A stretch of 64,000 bases of DNA from assembly GCA_022496785.1 (NCBI GenBank), contig SNAP01000002.1, positions 62,001 to 126,000 of the forward strand, in the 5' to 3' direction. Numbering within the stretch: position 1 is the first letter of the stretch; each line of letters starts with the position of its first letter. This document shows, in pieces, positions 53,466 to 63,385 of the stretch. The translations under genes were made by a program, and so were the position numbers. The notes below the pieces were generated by a model, which ran no database searches, was not told the origin of the DNA, and saw only the letters and a list, made by a program, of their open reading frames with translations. Source of the DNA: Marinilabiliaceae bacterium JC040. GTDB taxonomy: Bacteria; Bacteroidota; Bacteroidia; Bacteroidales; Marinifilaceae.

Positions 53466-55667
53466 ATGGAGAATTATCAAAATTTACGATTTAGCGCAAT
53501 AAGCAATTGCCTAAAACATCACGCAAAAAGAGATCATATTGAAGAAACTAATATTTCTGAATACTTTGCAAGTAATGTTTTCAATAGAATAGCAATGCGA
53601 CAATATCTTTCAAAAGAAGCATTTGAAATTCTTATTCAAGCTATTGATGGAGGTGAAAAACTTGAAAGAAAGCATGCCAATCAAATTGCTATAGGTATGA
53701 AAAACTGGGCCATTGAGAAAGGTGCAACTCACTATACTCACTGGTTTCAGCCGTTAAATGGAAGTACAGCTGAGAAACATGATGCTTTTATTGAAATTGA
53801 CAAGGACAGAAATACTTTCGAAAATTTTAGTGGTGATTTATTAATTCAGCAAGAACCAGATGCTTCAAGTTTTCCAAGTGGAGGGCTAAGAAATACATTC
53901 GAAGCCAGAGGATATACAGCATGGGATCCTTCATCGCCTGCATTTATTATTGATGAGACATTGTGTATTCCTACTGTTTTTGTTTCTTATACTGGTGAGG
54001 CCCTTGATTATAAAACTTCTTTACTGAAATCTCAAGAAGCCATTAATGAGACTGCAGTTGAAATATGTCAACTTTTTGATAAGAATGTTAGAAATGTAAG
54101 TGTTAGTCTTGGACTTGAACAAGAGTATTTTGTTATTGATAGTGCCTTATTTTATGCAAGACCCGATTTGATACAGACAGGAAGAACTTTAATGGGACAC
54201 ACTCCAGCTAAAGATCAACAGCTAGAAGATCATTATTTTGGATCTATTCCAATAAAGATTGCTGCTTTTATGAAAGATTTTGAGACTGAAGCTTATAAAT
54301 TGGGTATTCCTTTAAAGACTAGACATAATGAGGTTGCACCACACCAATTTGAATGTGCTCCAACTTTTGAAGAAGCGAATCTTGCTATAGATCACAACCA
54401 GCTTTTAATGTCTTTAATGAAAAAGATTGCAAAACAACATAATTTGAAAATTCTATTCCATGAAAAACCTTTCGCAGGAATTAATGGTTCTGGAAAACAT
54501 TGCAATTGGTCGTTAATGACAAATACTGGTAAGAATCTTTTATCTCCAGGTAAGACTCCTAGAAATAATCTTCAATTTCTTACTTTCTTTGTTTGTACTA
54601 TAAAAGCTGCTTTGAAACATGGATATTTACTTATGTCGAGTATTGAATCTCTTTCTAATTCTTTAAGATTAGGAGGACAAGAAGCACCTCCTGCAATTTT
54701 ATCTGTATTTCTTGGTAATACTCTTTCCAATGTTCTTGATTCTTTAGAGAATAGTATTAGCGAGACAAAGATGACTCCAGATGAAAAGACAGACTTGAAA
54801 TTGAATATTGTTGGTAAAATCCCAGAGATTATGCCTGATAATACAGATAGAAATAGGACTTCTCCTTTTGCTTTTACAGGTAATAGATTTGAATTTAGAG
54901 CTCCAGGATCTTCTTGTAATGCTTCTGCTCCAACAACAGTAATAAATACTGCAGTTGCTCAACAATTAAAATTATTTAAAGAGAATGTTGATTTACTTAT
55001 TAGTAATGGGATTAAAAAAGACGAAGCAATATTCCAAACATTAAAGAAATATATAAAAGAGACTAAGGATATTCGTTTTGAGGGTAATGGTTATAGTTCT
55101 GAATGGCATAAAGAAGCGAAAGAAAGAGGATTAAAAATAATAAATTCTATTACTGATGCTTTTGATGCATATACTAGTGAGGAATCTAAATCTTTATTTA
55201 AAGAATTTAATATTTTCTCTGAGAAAGAACTTTATGCTAGAAATGAAATCTTAAATGAAGAATTTGTAAAGAAATTACAAATTGAATCAAGGGTATTGGG
55301 AGATATAGCGATTAATCATATTATACCAACAGCTATAAAATATCAGAATATCTTGATAGAAAATATTAAAGGAATAAATTCTATTTTTAAGGATGAGAAT
55401 TTCCAAGAATATTCTCAAACTCAATTGAAAATATTAAAAGATATTTCTACACATATAAATGAGATAAGAAGTCAAACTACAGAGATGATTCAAGCAAGAA
55501 AGAATGCTAATAAATTAGATTCTTACCTTGACAAGGCAATAAGTTATAATAAATACGTATTACCTTTCTTAGAGTCTATCCGTTATCATATAGATAAACT
55601 GGAACTTGAAGTTGATGATTCTATGTGGTCGTTACCAAAATATAGAGAAATGCTTCTTTTACATTAA
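53466..55667 (+). CDS. glnN: Glutamine synthetase type III
   Basis: The 733-residue enzyme makes glutamine from glutamate, ammonia and ATP and is the dodecameric GSIII type common in Bacteroidota. FPSGGLRNTFEARGYTAWDP marks the N-terminal part, LGLEQEYFVID a metal site, TRHNEVAPHQFE and HEKPFAGINGSGKHCNW the central catalytic region, and NRTSPFAFTGNRFEFR the glutamate/ATP region. The length is normal. A weak hairpin follows the stop. Confidence 0.97.
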   Translation: MENYQNLRFSAISNCLKHHAKRDHIEETNISEYFASNVFNRIAMRQYLSKEAFEILIQAIDGGEKLERKHANQIAIGMKNWAIEKGATHYTHWFQPLNGSTAEKHDAFIEIDKDRNTFENFSGDLLIQQEPDASSFPSGGLRNTFEARGYTAWDPSSPAFIIDETLCIPTVFVSYTGEALDYKTSLLKSQEAINETAVEICQLFDKNVRNVSVSLGLEQEYFVIDSALFYARPDLIQTGRTLMGHTPAKDQQLEDHYFGSIPIKIAAFMKDFETEAYKLGIPLKTRHNEVAPHQFECAPTFEEANLAIDHNQLLMSLMKKIAKQHNLKILFHEKPFAGINGSGKHCNWSLMTNTGKNLLSPGKTPRNNLQFLTFFVCTIKAALKHGYLLMSSIESLSNSLRLGGQEAPPAILSVFLGNTLSNVLDSLENSISETKMTPDEKTDLKLNIVGKIPEIMPDNTDRNRTSPFAFTGNRFEFRAPGSSCNASAPTTVINTAVAQQLKLFKENVDLLISNGIKKDEAIFQTLKKYIKETKDIRFEGNGYSSEWHKEAKERGLKIINSITDAFDAYTSEESKSLFKEFNIFSEKELYARNEILNEEFVKKLQIESRVLGDIAINHIIPTAIKYQNILIENIKGINSIFKDENFQEYSQTQLKILKDISTHINEIRSQTTEMIQARKNANKLDSYLDKAISYNKYVLPFLESIRYHIDKLELEVDDSMWSLPKYREMLLLH

Positions 55668-55674
55668 AATATTA

Positions 55675-55708
55675 AGGGCAATTAGGAAAATATCTTCTTA
55701 ATTGCCTT
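55675..55708 (+). terminator. Possible bidirectional terminator between glnN and pabB
   Basis: GGCAATTA pairs with TAATTGCC (8-bp stem, loop of 14) between convergent genes, inside the last codons of pabB, with TTTG after the stem. Confidence 0.45.
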
Positions 55709-56989
55709 TGCTTTTAATAGACATTCTTCATATTCTTTTTCTCCTTCAGATTTCAGTGTTATAGCTCCACCAAATGTACATGAAAGATATTTTTTACTTT
55801 CGTTATATAATAGACTTCTGATAACAACATTAAAATCGAAATCTTTATCTGGACTTATATAGCCTATACTTCCTGAATAAAGACCTCTTCGAGATAGTTC
55901 TAAATTCTCGATTATTTGCATTGATGAGATTTTAGGAGCACCCGTCATAGACCCCATAGGCCAACATGTTTCTATTACATCAACAATATCTATATCGTCC
56001 CTTTTCTCAGAAACAACAGTCGATATCATTTGATGAACCTGAGGATATGCATACACGCCACATAGTTCTTTGACTTTTACACTTGCTTTTTGTGCTGTTC
56101 TAGATAGATCGTTTCTTACTAAATCTACAATCATTATATTCTCTGCTCTCTCTTTATCATCTTTTCTAAAAGATTCTACTATTTTATTATCTTCTTCAAG
56201 ATTTTCACCTCTTTCAACAGTACCTTTTATAGGTTGAGAAATAATTTGATTATTTTTTTTCTTTAGAAATCTTTCTGGACTTGCACACATTAAGTATTTA
56301 TCCCCTAGTTTATAGAATCCACCAAAAGGGACAGGAGATTCGTTGTTTAGAGCCAAAAATACATTGTATGGATTAATATCAAGATTTTCAGTATAAAATT
56401 CTTGACAGAAATTCATTTCGTATATATCTCCTCTTTTTAAATGCCTTTGAATTTCATTAAAACGCTTTAAGTATTCTGATTTATCCATTCTAGGCGTAAA
56501 ATCAATCTTATTTAATTTAGAATTTTCTGATATATCTACAGAATTTATTTCTTTAATTAAATCTTCAGGATTTATTGTTTCATCTCTATAAAGAAGTTTA
56601 TATTCATCTTTAGTTTGGACAAAGACATATTGAGGTACAAAAAAATGAAGGTATGGAAATTCTAGATTATCAATATTATTAGAATCTAAATCTTCAATTT
56701 CATTTTTTAAATCGTAAGTCAGAAAACCGAATATATAATCCTTATAAGATAAATGAAATTTCTTTAATTGTTCAAATGGATTTTCTTCTCCATATTTGAC
56801 TATTAATTCATCAGCACAACCAATACCTATAAGTAGATTATAGTCGGGATATAAATGTTTATGATTATCTGAATTATAAGCATTTGAATGCAAAAAGCAA
56901 CTTCTTTCAAAAGAACTACTCCAAAGAAGTAATTTTTTAATAAAAGTTGCTTTTTCATTAATATTAAATACGTACTCTTTACGAATCAC
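55682..56989 (-). CDS. pabB: Aminodeoxychorismate synthase component I
   Basis: The 435-residue chorismate-binding enzyme makes aminodeoxychorismate for folate. GDIYEMNFCQEF, SPERFLKK, QPIKGTVERG and SMTGAPKISSM with GLYSGSIGYIS are seen. The Lys in PIKGT marks PabB, where anthranilate synthase (TrpE) has PIAGT. The glutaminase subunit and PabC are not next to it, so it may use free ammonia or an unlinked partner. It ends against glnN. Confidence 0.9.
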   Translation of the reverse strand: MIRKEYVFNINEKATFIKKLLLWSSSFERSCFLHSNAYNSDNHKHLYPDYNLLIGIGCADELIVKYGEENPFEQLKKFHLSYKDYIFGFLTYDLKNEIEDLDSNNIDNLEFPYLHFFVPQYVFVQTKDEYKLLYRDETINPEDLIKEINSVDISENSKLNKIDFTPRMDKSEYLKRFNEIQRHLKRGDIYEMNFCQEFYTENLDINPYNVFLALNNESPVPFGGFYKLGDKYLMCASPERFLKKKNNQIISQPIKGTVERGENLEEDNKIVESFRKDDKERAENIMIVDLVRNDLSRTAQKASVKVKELCGVYAYPQVHQMISTVVSEKRDDIDIVDVIETCWPMGSMTGAPKISSMQIIENLELSRRGLYSGSIGYISPDKDFDFNVVIRSLLYNESKKYLSCTFGGAITLKSEGEKEYEECLLKAKAIKKIFS

Positions 56990-56997
56990 GATATATT

Positions 56998-58218
56998 TTA
57001 TTTTATCAATCTTTTGACAATATTCACAATCACATCAACAGATTTCTCCATAGAGTGAATTGGAATGTATTCATATCTACCATGGAAATTATGACCACCA
57101 GTAAATAAATTAGGAGTTGGAAGTCCCATAAATGATAATCTAGCACCATCAGTTCCTCCTCTAATAGGAATTACTTTTGATTTCACATCTGAGTCTCTCA
57201 TAGCATTTTGAGCTAGATCTATGATATAATTTACAGGTTCTATTTTCTCACACATATTATAGTATTGATCATGCATCTCTATTTCAATATTTTGAGAATA
57301 TTTTTTAGTCAATTCACGAACAATATTTTCTACAATATTTTTACGCCATTCGAATTTATCTTTATCAAAGTCTCTAATGATATAAATAAGTTCAGTTTTT
57401 TCAACCGATCCTTTAATCTCCATTAAATGAAAGAAACCATCGTATCCAGAAGTCTTTTCAGGGACATCTCTAGCAGGAAGACTAGTCATAAATTCAGTAG
57501 CAATATGCATAGAATTAATCATCTTTCCTTTAGCAGAACCTGGATGTACATTTCTACCATTAAAAGTCAATTTAAGGGCAGCAGCATTAAAGTTTTCGTA
57601 TTGTAATTCACCAATTTCACCACCGTCAACAGTAAAAGCAAAATCAGCATTAAATTTCTTAACATCGAAATGATCTGCTCCTTGACCTATTTCTTCATCA
57701 GGAGTGAAACACAAACTAATATTTCCGTGTTCTATTTCAGGATTATTAATCAGATATTCCATTGCTGTTACAATCTCAGCAATTCCTGCTTTATCGTCAG
57801 CACCAAGAAGACTAGTACCATCAGTAACAATAATATCGTTACCAATATAGTTTAGAATTTCAGGATTCTCATCTGTTCTAAGAACTATCTTTTGGTCGTG
57901 ATTAAGTGTTATATCGTCTCCTTTATAGTTTTCCACTATTCTAGGATTAACATTTTTACCTGATAAATCGGGACTTGTATCCATATGAGAAATAAACCCT
58001 ACAGTAGATACAACTTTAGAAGTATTAGCAGGTAAGAATGCCATAACATAACCATTATCATCAAGGCTTACATCAGATAAACCTATTTGCTTTAATTCTT
58101 CAACAAGAATTTTAGCAAATTCCATTTGTCCTGGAGTACTAGGTGTAAGACCAGTATTCTCATCAGATTCAGTATCGTATTTTACATACTCTAGAAATCT
58201 ATCTTGAACTTTTTTCAT
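56998..58218 (-). CDS. pepT: Peptidase T (tripeptidase)
   Basis: The 406-residue M20 peptidase removes N-terminal residues from tripeptides in the cytoplasm. Metal and catalytic motifs are GFISHMDTSPD, LLGADDKAGIAEI, CFTPDEEIGQGAD, NVHPGSAKGKM and IRGGTDGARLSFMG, with the C-terminal GGHNFHGRYE. The dimerisation domain sits between the last two sets. It starts 28 bases downstream of the hypothetical gene on the same strand, and pabB follows 8 bases after its stop. Confidence 0.97.
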   Translation of the reverse strand: MKKVQDRFLEYVKYDTESDENTGLTPSTPGQMEFAKILVEELKQIGLSDVSLDDNGYVMAFLPANTSKVVSTVGFISHMDTSPDLSGKNVNPRIVENYKGDDITLNHDQKIVLRTDENPEILNYIGNDIIVTDGTSLLGADDKAGIAEIVTAMEYLINNPEIEHGNISLCFTPDEEIGQGADHFDVKKFNADFAFTVDGGEIGELQYENFNAAALKLTFNGRNVHPGSAKGKMINSMHIATEFMTSLPARDVPEKTSGYDGFFHLMEIKGSVEKTELIYIIRDFDKDKFEWRKNIVENIVRELTKKYSQNIEIEMHDQYYNMCEKIEPVNYIIDLAQNAMRDSDVKSKVIPIRGGTDGARLSFMGLPTPNLFTGGHNFHGRYEYIPIHSMEKSVDVIVNIVKRLIK

Positions 58219-58245
58219 AAAAATATTTAGTTGTAATATGTCTTT

Positions 58246-58935
58246 TTATACATCATCAGAATTAAACCTAAACCCTAAACGTTTACCTGTTCTAACTCTA
58301 ACGCTTTGTTCCGTTTCTTGCATTTGAGCTACGGATACAATTTTTATATCATCGTAAGGTGGTACTAAAAGATCAAAATTTAATGCATAATTTATTGAAC
58401 GTTCTACCACTAACTTTAAACATTCAGGTTTTAATTCTGCCTTACCAAATTCTCTCTGCTTAAAACCTATTTGACGTTTACCTTCTACGATAAAATGATT
58501 TTGTCTGTTAACAAAGATTCTTCCTACCATATAACCTAAATCTTGTAATCGATTATATCTAAATGAATCTGCTAAGAAATTGTAAATAGTTATCATTCCT
58601 GAGAATGCATTTGCTGGACTTATTCTTACATAAGGATTATTCCAGATTTCATGTTCTCTATTAAATTGAAAAATATTAGAATGAAAATTGAATACGAGTA
58701 ATTCAGAAGCCACTTGGAGAGAAACGATATTAGAGCCTCTCTCCTTGTAGGTTAATTGTAATCTTTTATCTTCTGATAATTTCAAAGCTTCCTGATTGTA
58801 TTCTTCAACAATATCTTGCAATACTTGTTTTAGCATCTCAAAAGCTTCTTTCGTATTATCGTATACTTTTAATCTTAATAAAGAGATATCTTTTAATGAT
58901 TCAACTATTAAATCTTTAATTTCTTTTTTTTTCAT
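58246..58935 (-). CDS. Conserved hypothetical protein
   Basis: The 229-residue protein (ATG at 58935, MKKKEIKDLI; an upstream TTG is unlikely) is soluble, with a helical N-terminus and a beta-rich middle (NIVSLQVASELLVFNFHSN). IFVNRQNHFIVEGKRQIGFK is notable for its conserved look. I know such proteins only as uncharacterised Bacteroidota families. It lies between proS and pepT on the same strand, 65 bases after proS. Confidence 0.6.
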   Translation of the reverse strand: MKKKEIKDLIVESLKDISLLRLKVYDNTKEAFEMLKQVLQDIVEEYNQEALKLSEDKRLQLTYKERGSNIVSLQVASELLVFNFHSNIFQFNREHEIWNNPYVRISPANAFSGMITIYNFLADSFRYNRLQDLGYMVGRIFVNRQNHFIVEGKRQIGFKQREFGKAELKPECLKLVVERSINYALNFDLLVPPYDDIKIVSVAQMQETEQSVRVRTGKRLGFRFNSDDV

Positions 58936-59000
58936 AATAATTAGGGTTTTTCGTTCTGTATCATAAAGATACAAAATAAAAAATTAAATTATTATGAATA

Positions 59001-60479
59001 CTAGTAAGCTAACGACATTAAAACTCTTTTGTGTGAAGGTTTTCCAGTAACCATACATACACCTTCTTCTTCAGGAGAATCGAAAGGTATACATCTTATA
59101 GTAGCTTTTGTATCTTCTTTAATTTTCAATTCAGTCTCTACTGTTCCATCCCAATGACATAAATAGAATCCTGGTTGTTCTTTTATTAAACGTTTAAATT
59201 CGTCGTAAGAATCAACCTTATAAATATGCTCTTCTCTGAATTTTAAAGCTTTCTCGAATATATTATCTTGGATTTCAACTAATAGTTTTTCTAGATAATC
59301 TTCTATTCCTTCAAAATTCATAGTCTCTTTGCTTAGAGTATCTCTACGTGCAACTTCAATAGTTCCATTTTCAATATCTCTTGCTCCTATTGCTAAACGA
59401 ACAGGTACACCCTTCATTTCGTATTCAGCAAATTTGAATCCTGGTTTTTGATTATCTCTATTATCGAATTTAACACTAATACCTTTAGCTCTTAATTTAT
59501 CAACAAGAACATTTACTTTTTCTGATATTGTATCTAATTGCTCTTGTCCTTTGAATATAGGTACTATTGCAACTTGAATAGGAGCTAATTTTGGAGGAAG
59601 TACTAATCCTTTATCATCTGAATGCGCCATGATTAATGCACCCATAAGTCTTGTAGATACACCCCATGATGTAGCCCATACATATTCCTCTTTACCTTCT
59701 TTATTAGCAAACTTAACATCGAAAGCTTTTGCAAAGTTCTGACCTAAGAAGTGAGAAGTTCCAGATTGAAGAGCTTTACCATCTTGCATCATAGCTTCGA
59801 TAGTGAAAGTTTCTAAAGCTCCAGCAAATCTCTCATTATCAGATTTAGATCCCATAATAACAGGAACTCCCATCCATTGTTGAGCAAAATCTGCATAGAT
59901 ATTTACCATTTTATCTGCCTCTTCAATAGCCTCTTGTTTTGTAGCGTGAGCAGTATGACCTTCTTGCCATAAGAATTCAGCTGTACGAAGGAACATTCTA
60001 GTACGCATTTCCCAACGCATTACATTTGCCCATTGGTTACAAAGAATTGGAAGATCTCTATAAGATTGTATCCAATTTTTATAAGTATTCCAAATGATAG
60101 TTTCTGAGGTTGGTCGAATCACAAATTCTTCTTCAAGTTTTGCATCTGGATCAACAATAATACCACTTCCATCTTCTGCGTTTTTCAATCTATAGTGAGT
60201 AACTACAGCACATTCTTTTGCAAAACCTTCAACATGTTCTGCTTCTTTACATAGAAATGATTTCGGGATTAATAGGGGGAAATAAGCATTTTCGTGACCT
60301 GTTTCCTTAAACATCTTATCCAACTGTTGTTGCATTTTTTCCCAGATTGCATATCCATATGGTTTTATTATCATACAACCTCTTACTGCTGATTGCTCAG
60401 CTAAACCAGCTTGTACAACAAGTTCATTATACCATTGTGAATAATTTTCTTCTCTTGAAGTTAAAAATTTCTTCGCCAT
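59001..60479 (-). CDS. proS: Prolyl-tRNA synthetase, archaeal/eukaryal-type (no editing domain)
   Basis: The 492-residue class II enzyme charges tRNA-Pro. Class II motifs are [15 protein letters not shown] and [21 protein letters not shown], with a [14 protein letters not shown] substrate loop. It lacks the inserted editing domain of the bacterial long form and has the C-terminal zinc-domain-like end finishing SLAY, which fits the ProS type 3 enzyme common in Bacteroidota. A promoter element lies upstream. Confidence 0.97.
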   Translation of the reverse strand: MAKKFLTSREENYSQWYNELVVQAGLAEQSAVRGCMIIKPYGYAIWEKMQQQLDKMFKETGHENAYFPLLIPKSFLCKEAEHVEGFAKECAVVTHYRLKNAEDGSGIIVDPDAKLEEEFVIRPTSETIIWNTYKNWIQSYRDLPILCNQWANVMRWEMRTRMFLRTAEFLWQEGHTAHATKQEAIEEADKMVNIYADFAQQWMGVPVIMGSKSDNERFAGALETFTIEAMMQDGKALQSGTSHFLGQNFAKAFDVKFANKEGKEEYVWATSWGVSTRLMGALIMAHSDDKGLVLPPKLAPIQVAIVPIFKGQEQLDTISEKVNVLVDKLRAKGISVKFDNRDNQKPGFKFAEYEMKGVPVRLAIGARDIENGTIEVARRDTLSKETMNFEGIEDYLEKLLVEIQDNIFEKALKFREEHIYKVDSYDEFKRLIKEQPGFYLCHWDGTVETELKIKEDTKATIRCIPFDSPEEEGVCMVTGKPSHKRVLMSLAY

Positions 60480-60521
60480 TTTTTATTATATGTAATTCAA
60501 ATTTTTACTATAAAAGTCGCA

Positions 60522-60550
60522 CAAAGTTAGTATTATTTACTGAATACAAA
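60522..60550 (-). promoter_or_regulatory. Promoter of proS
   Basis: The minus strand reads TTTG, 17 bases, TAACTTTG. Spacing is two bases shorter than usual. It lies 43 bases before the proS start. Confidence 0.5.
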
Positions 60551-60653
60551 ATATACACCCATTTTTATTAAATAAAAAAGACAAACAAATACATTATGGC
60601 ACAATCTTTGCATATTTTCTAGTAAAAATTTATAACCATAAAATATAAACAAG

Positions 60654-61844
60654 ATGAAAAATAAATTATTACTTCTTTTAATACCACTCTTCATTCTTGC
60701 ATCGTGTAGCATGAAAGAACTTGCTATATCGAATGTATATGAAGATGATTTATACTATAGTCCTGAGAAGAAACCTTTATCTGTTCAGGAAATAGAAGAT
60801 AAAATAGCTATTTATAATAATAATGAATCTAAAGATACATTAACTTATAAGCAGTTAGCTCAAAAAGAGATTTCAAAAAATCGTTCTAAATATCCAGATA
60901 TCACTAATAGTGAATTGAAAGACATTAGAATTTCTAATATTGATATTAGAAAAAATTCATCTGGCCTTACAGACACTATTATAGAAGTTATAAATAATGG
61001 GTATTGGATTAATGGTTTCAATGGTTCTGATGCAGATCTTGAAAGAGCACAAAGAATTATTGAGCAGTATCCTAATGGTTTTGGATATTTTGGTAATGGT
61101 TCTGAAATAGCTCAAAATCTATCTTTTAGTAATGAATGGAATGTATTTACTAGAGATAATAAATACTGGTGGTTCCCTTCATCTTTAAACATAAATATGT
61201 ATTCAAGTCTTCAGTATTCTAATTATCCTGGTTATCGTCAATATAATAGATGGAATAACTATAGATACGATTTTGATGCTTTTGATTATCAATACAATTC
61301 TATGTATGCATGGAATAGAAGATATGCTTATAACACTTATTTTGGTGGTTCTTTCTTCTTTAATTCTTTCTGGGACGATCCTTATTACCGTTATGACTAT
61401 GGATATGGTTACGATCCTTATGGTTATTATACTGGTTTTTACCCTAATTCATATTATTACGGATATTATAGTGGATATAATAATGGTTACTATTATGGAA
61501 ACTACAATTCAAGAAGAAATAAATTAATTAGAGAAAGAGGTTATAGATATGGAAGATCTTCTCGTAATTATACACAATATAATTCTAGATATAATAGAAG
61601 ATTTTCAAGTTTATCATCAGGAAGAAATGTTAGAAGATCGACATATGCAAGAACTAATAGAAGTGTAACAAAAAATTATACTAGAAGAACTATTAACTAC
61701 AATTCTTCTAAAAATTCTTATTCAAGATCGAGATATAATACATCAAGAGTAAGAAGCACTAATAGCTCGTATAATAGATCATCAAGTTCTTCAAGTTCTA
61801 GCTCATCAACAAAAAGAACATCTACTCGTATTAGAAGACGTTAA
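60654..61844 (+). CDS. Tyr/Gly- and Arg/Ser-rich lipoprotein
   Basis: The 396-residue protein has a lipobox (ILASC, Cys18). Residues of about 30-140 are a soluble domain (EDDLYYSPEKKPLSVQ), about 180-290 are full of Tyr, Asn, Gly and Trp (YYGYYSGYNNGYYYGNYNS), and the last 100 residues are highly basic with Arg/Ser runs (RSSSSSSSSSS, RIRRR). The tail could bind polyanions such as DNA or lipopolysaccharide. Similar proteins occur in Bacteroidota without a known role. It is 21 bases before the OMP gene and likely co-transcribed. Confidence 0.6.
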   Translation: MKNKLLLLLIPLFILASCSMKELAISNVYEDDLYYSPEKKPLSVQEIEDKIAIYNNNESKDTLTYKQLAQKEISKNRSKYPDITNSELKDIRISNIDIRKNSSGLTDTIIEVINNGYWINGFNGSDADLERAQRIIEQYPNGFGYFGNGSEIAQNLSFSNEWNVFTRDNKYWWFPSSLNINMYSSLQYSNYPGYRQYNRWNNYRYDFDAFDYQYNSMYAWNRRYAYNTYFGGSFFFNSFWDDPYYRYDYGYGYDPYGYYTGFYPNSYYYGYYSGYNNGYYYGNYNSRRNKLIRERGYRYGRSSRNYTQYNSRYNRRFSSLSSGRNVRRSTYARTNRSVTKNYTRRTINYNSSKNSYSRSRYNTSRVRSTNSSYNRSSSSSSSSSSTKRTSTRIRRR

Positions 61845-61865
61845 CCCCCTTAAACATATAGAATT

Positions 61866-63365
61866 ATGAAAAAAATATATATACTTAGCATACTATTGAT
61901 ATTCAGTCTCTCAAGTTTTGGACAGAAAGCTGAAGATTTACTTAGATACAGTCAACAGAATTATATGTCAACAGCTCGTTCAGCAGGTATGGCTGGTGCT
62001 TTTGGCGCTTTAGGAGGTAATTTTGATGCTCTAAGAATAAATCCAGCAGGTTTAGCTATTTATAGACATAGTGAAATATCATTTTCAAGTTCATACTCTA
62101 ATATCTTCACAGATTTTAAAACAAACAATTTGTCTGGAAATAATTATAATATAACAAATAGAACAAATGAGTATATGCTTGGTAATTTTGGTATAGTTTA
62201 TGCTATTCCTAATTATAGTGGTGACCAAGTAAGAGTTGTTCTTGGTTTTGGTTATCAGACTATCAATAACTATAATAGAGAATATACAGGACAAGTAAAC
62301 AAATCTGCTAATTCTCTTTTAGATTGGTCTGCTTTTTCATCTAATGGTATTGCTCCTGATAAACTATATCAATTCTCAGATAAGTTATTCTATGATACTA
62401 GATTAATGAATATGGACCCTTTACATGCAAATGAATATGGTACAGTTCTTAATAAAGATGAAAGTGTTAATCAATACCAAAACATTCAAGAATCAGGTTA
62501 TCAAGGAGAGTATAATTTTGCTGTAGGAGTAAATATAGATCAAAGATGGAATTTGGGATTAAATATTTCTGTAAACAGAATCGATTATCAAAGAAGAAGT
62601 GTTTATAATGAACAGACTCTTGCTGATACTAAATCTAATCTGGATAATTACACATATGTTGAACATCTTCGTCAAAAAGGTTATGGTATAAATGCTAAAT
62701 TAGGAATAATATTTAAAGCTACTCAAAATTTAAGATTAGGAGCGTCAGTTCAAACAGGAACTAAATTAGACACAGATGAAGAATATTATTCAAGTGCAAC
62801 ATCTAATTTTAAGACAAATGTTGATGGGAAAAAATCGTATACAGCAAAATCTCCATTAAATGAGTATTCATATGAAATAAATACTCCTGCTAGATATAAT
62901 TTAAGTGCTGCATATGTTTTTGGACAAAGAGCTATTATAAGTACTGATCTTGAATTAGTAGATTATGGTAGTGGGTTTTTCTCAATAGATGAGAATAAAG
63001 ATGAGTATTATTCATTAAATCAAGAAGTTAAAACCTTCTACAATACAACAATAAATTGGAGAATTGGATCAGAAATTAGAATTAATAGCATGTTAAGTGC
63101 TAGACTTGGATATGCATTTAAACAAAATCCAATAGATCCAGACTCTGACGCTATCAACTCTAAGAATAATACTAATTTATTTTCTACAGGTTTAGGCTTT
63201 AGACATCAAAATTTCTTTTTTAACTTTGCATATGTACATTCATACTATAACGACAATTATACGTTATATAACTTTAGCGATGGAAATACAACTATCACGA
63301 GTGCAATGTTGAAACAGAAAATAAAACACAACAACTTTATGTTTTCTGTTGGATTTAACTTCTAA
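61866..63365 (+). CDS. FadL/OmpP1-like outer membrane beta-barrel protein
   Basis: The 499-residue protein has a signal peptide (to SSFGQ, about residue 20) and starts its mature part with SARSAGMAGAFGALGGNFDALRINPAGLA (given here in two parts: SARSAGMAGAFGALGG and NFDALRINPAGLA), the FadL/OmpP1 family signature. Many amphipathic strands follow, and it ends in FMFSVGFNF with a C-terminal aromatic, as OMPs do. It may pass hydrophobic compounds through the outer membrane. The gene after it starts 20 bases downstream. Confidence 0.85.
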   Translation: MKKIYILSILLIFSLSSFGQKAEDLLRYSQQNYMSTARSAGMAGAFGALGGNFDALRINPAGLAIYRHSEISFSSSYSNIFTDFKTNNLSGNNYNITNRTNEYMLGNFGIVYAIPNYSGDQVRVVLGFGYQTINNYNREYTGQVNKSANSLLDWSAFSSNGIAPDKLYQFSDKLFYDTRLMNMDPLHANEYGTVLNKDESVNQYQNIQESGYQGEYNFAVGVNIDQRWNLGLNISVNRIDYQRRSVYNEQTLADTKSNLDNYTYVEHLRQKGYGINAKLGIIFKATQNLRLGASVQTGTKLDTDEEYYSSATSNFKTNVDGKKSYTAKSPLNEYSYEINTPARYNLSAAYVFGQRAIISTDLELVDYGSGFFSIDENKDEYYSLNQEVKTFYNTTINWRIGSEIRINSMLSARLGYAFKQNPIDPDSDAINSKNNTNLFSTGLGFRHQNFFFNFAYVHSYYNDNYTLYNFSDGNTTITSAMLKQKIKHNNFMFSVGFNF

Positions 63366-63385
63366 AATAACATAAACTACTAATA

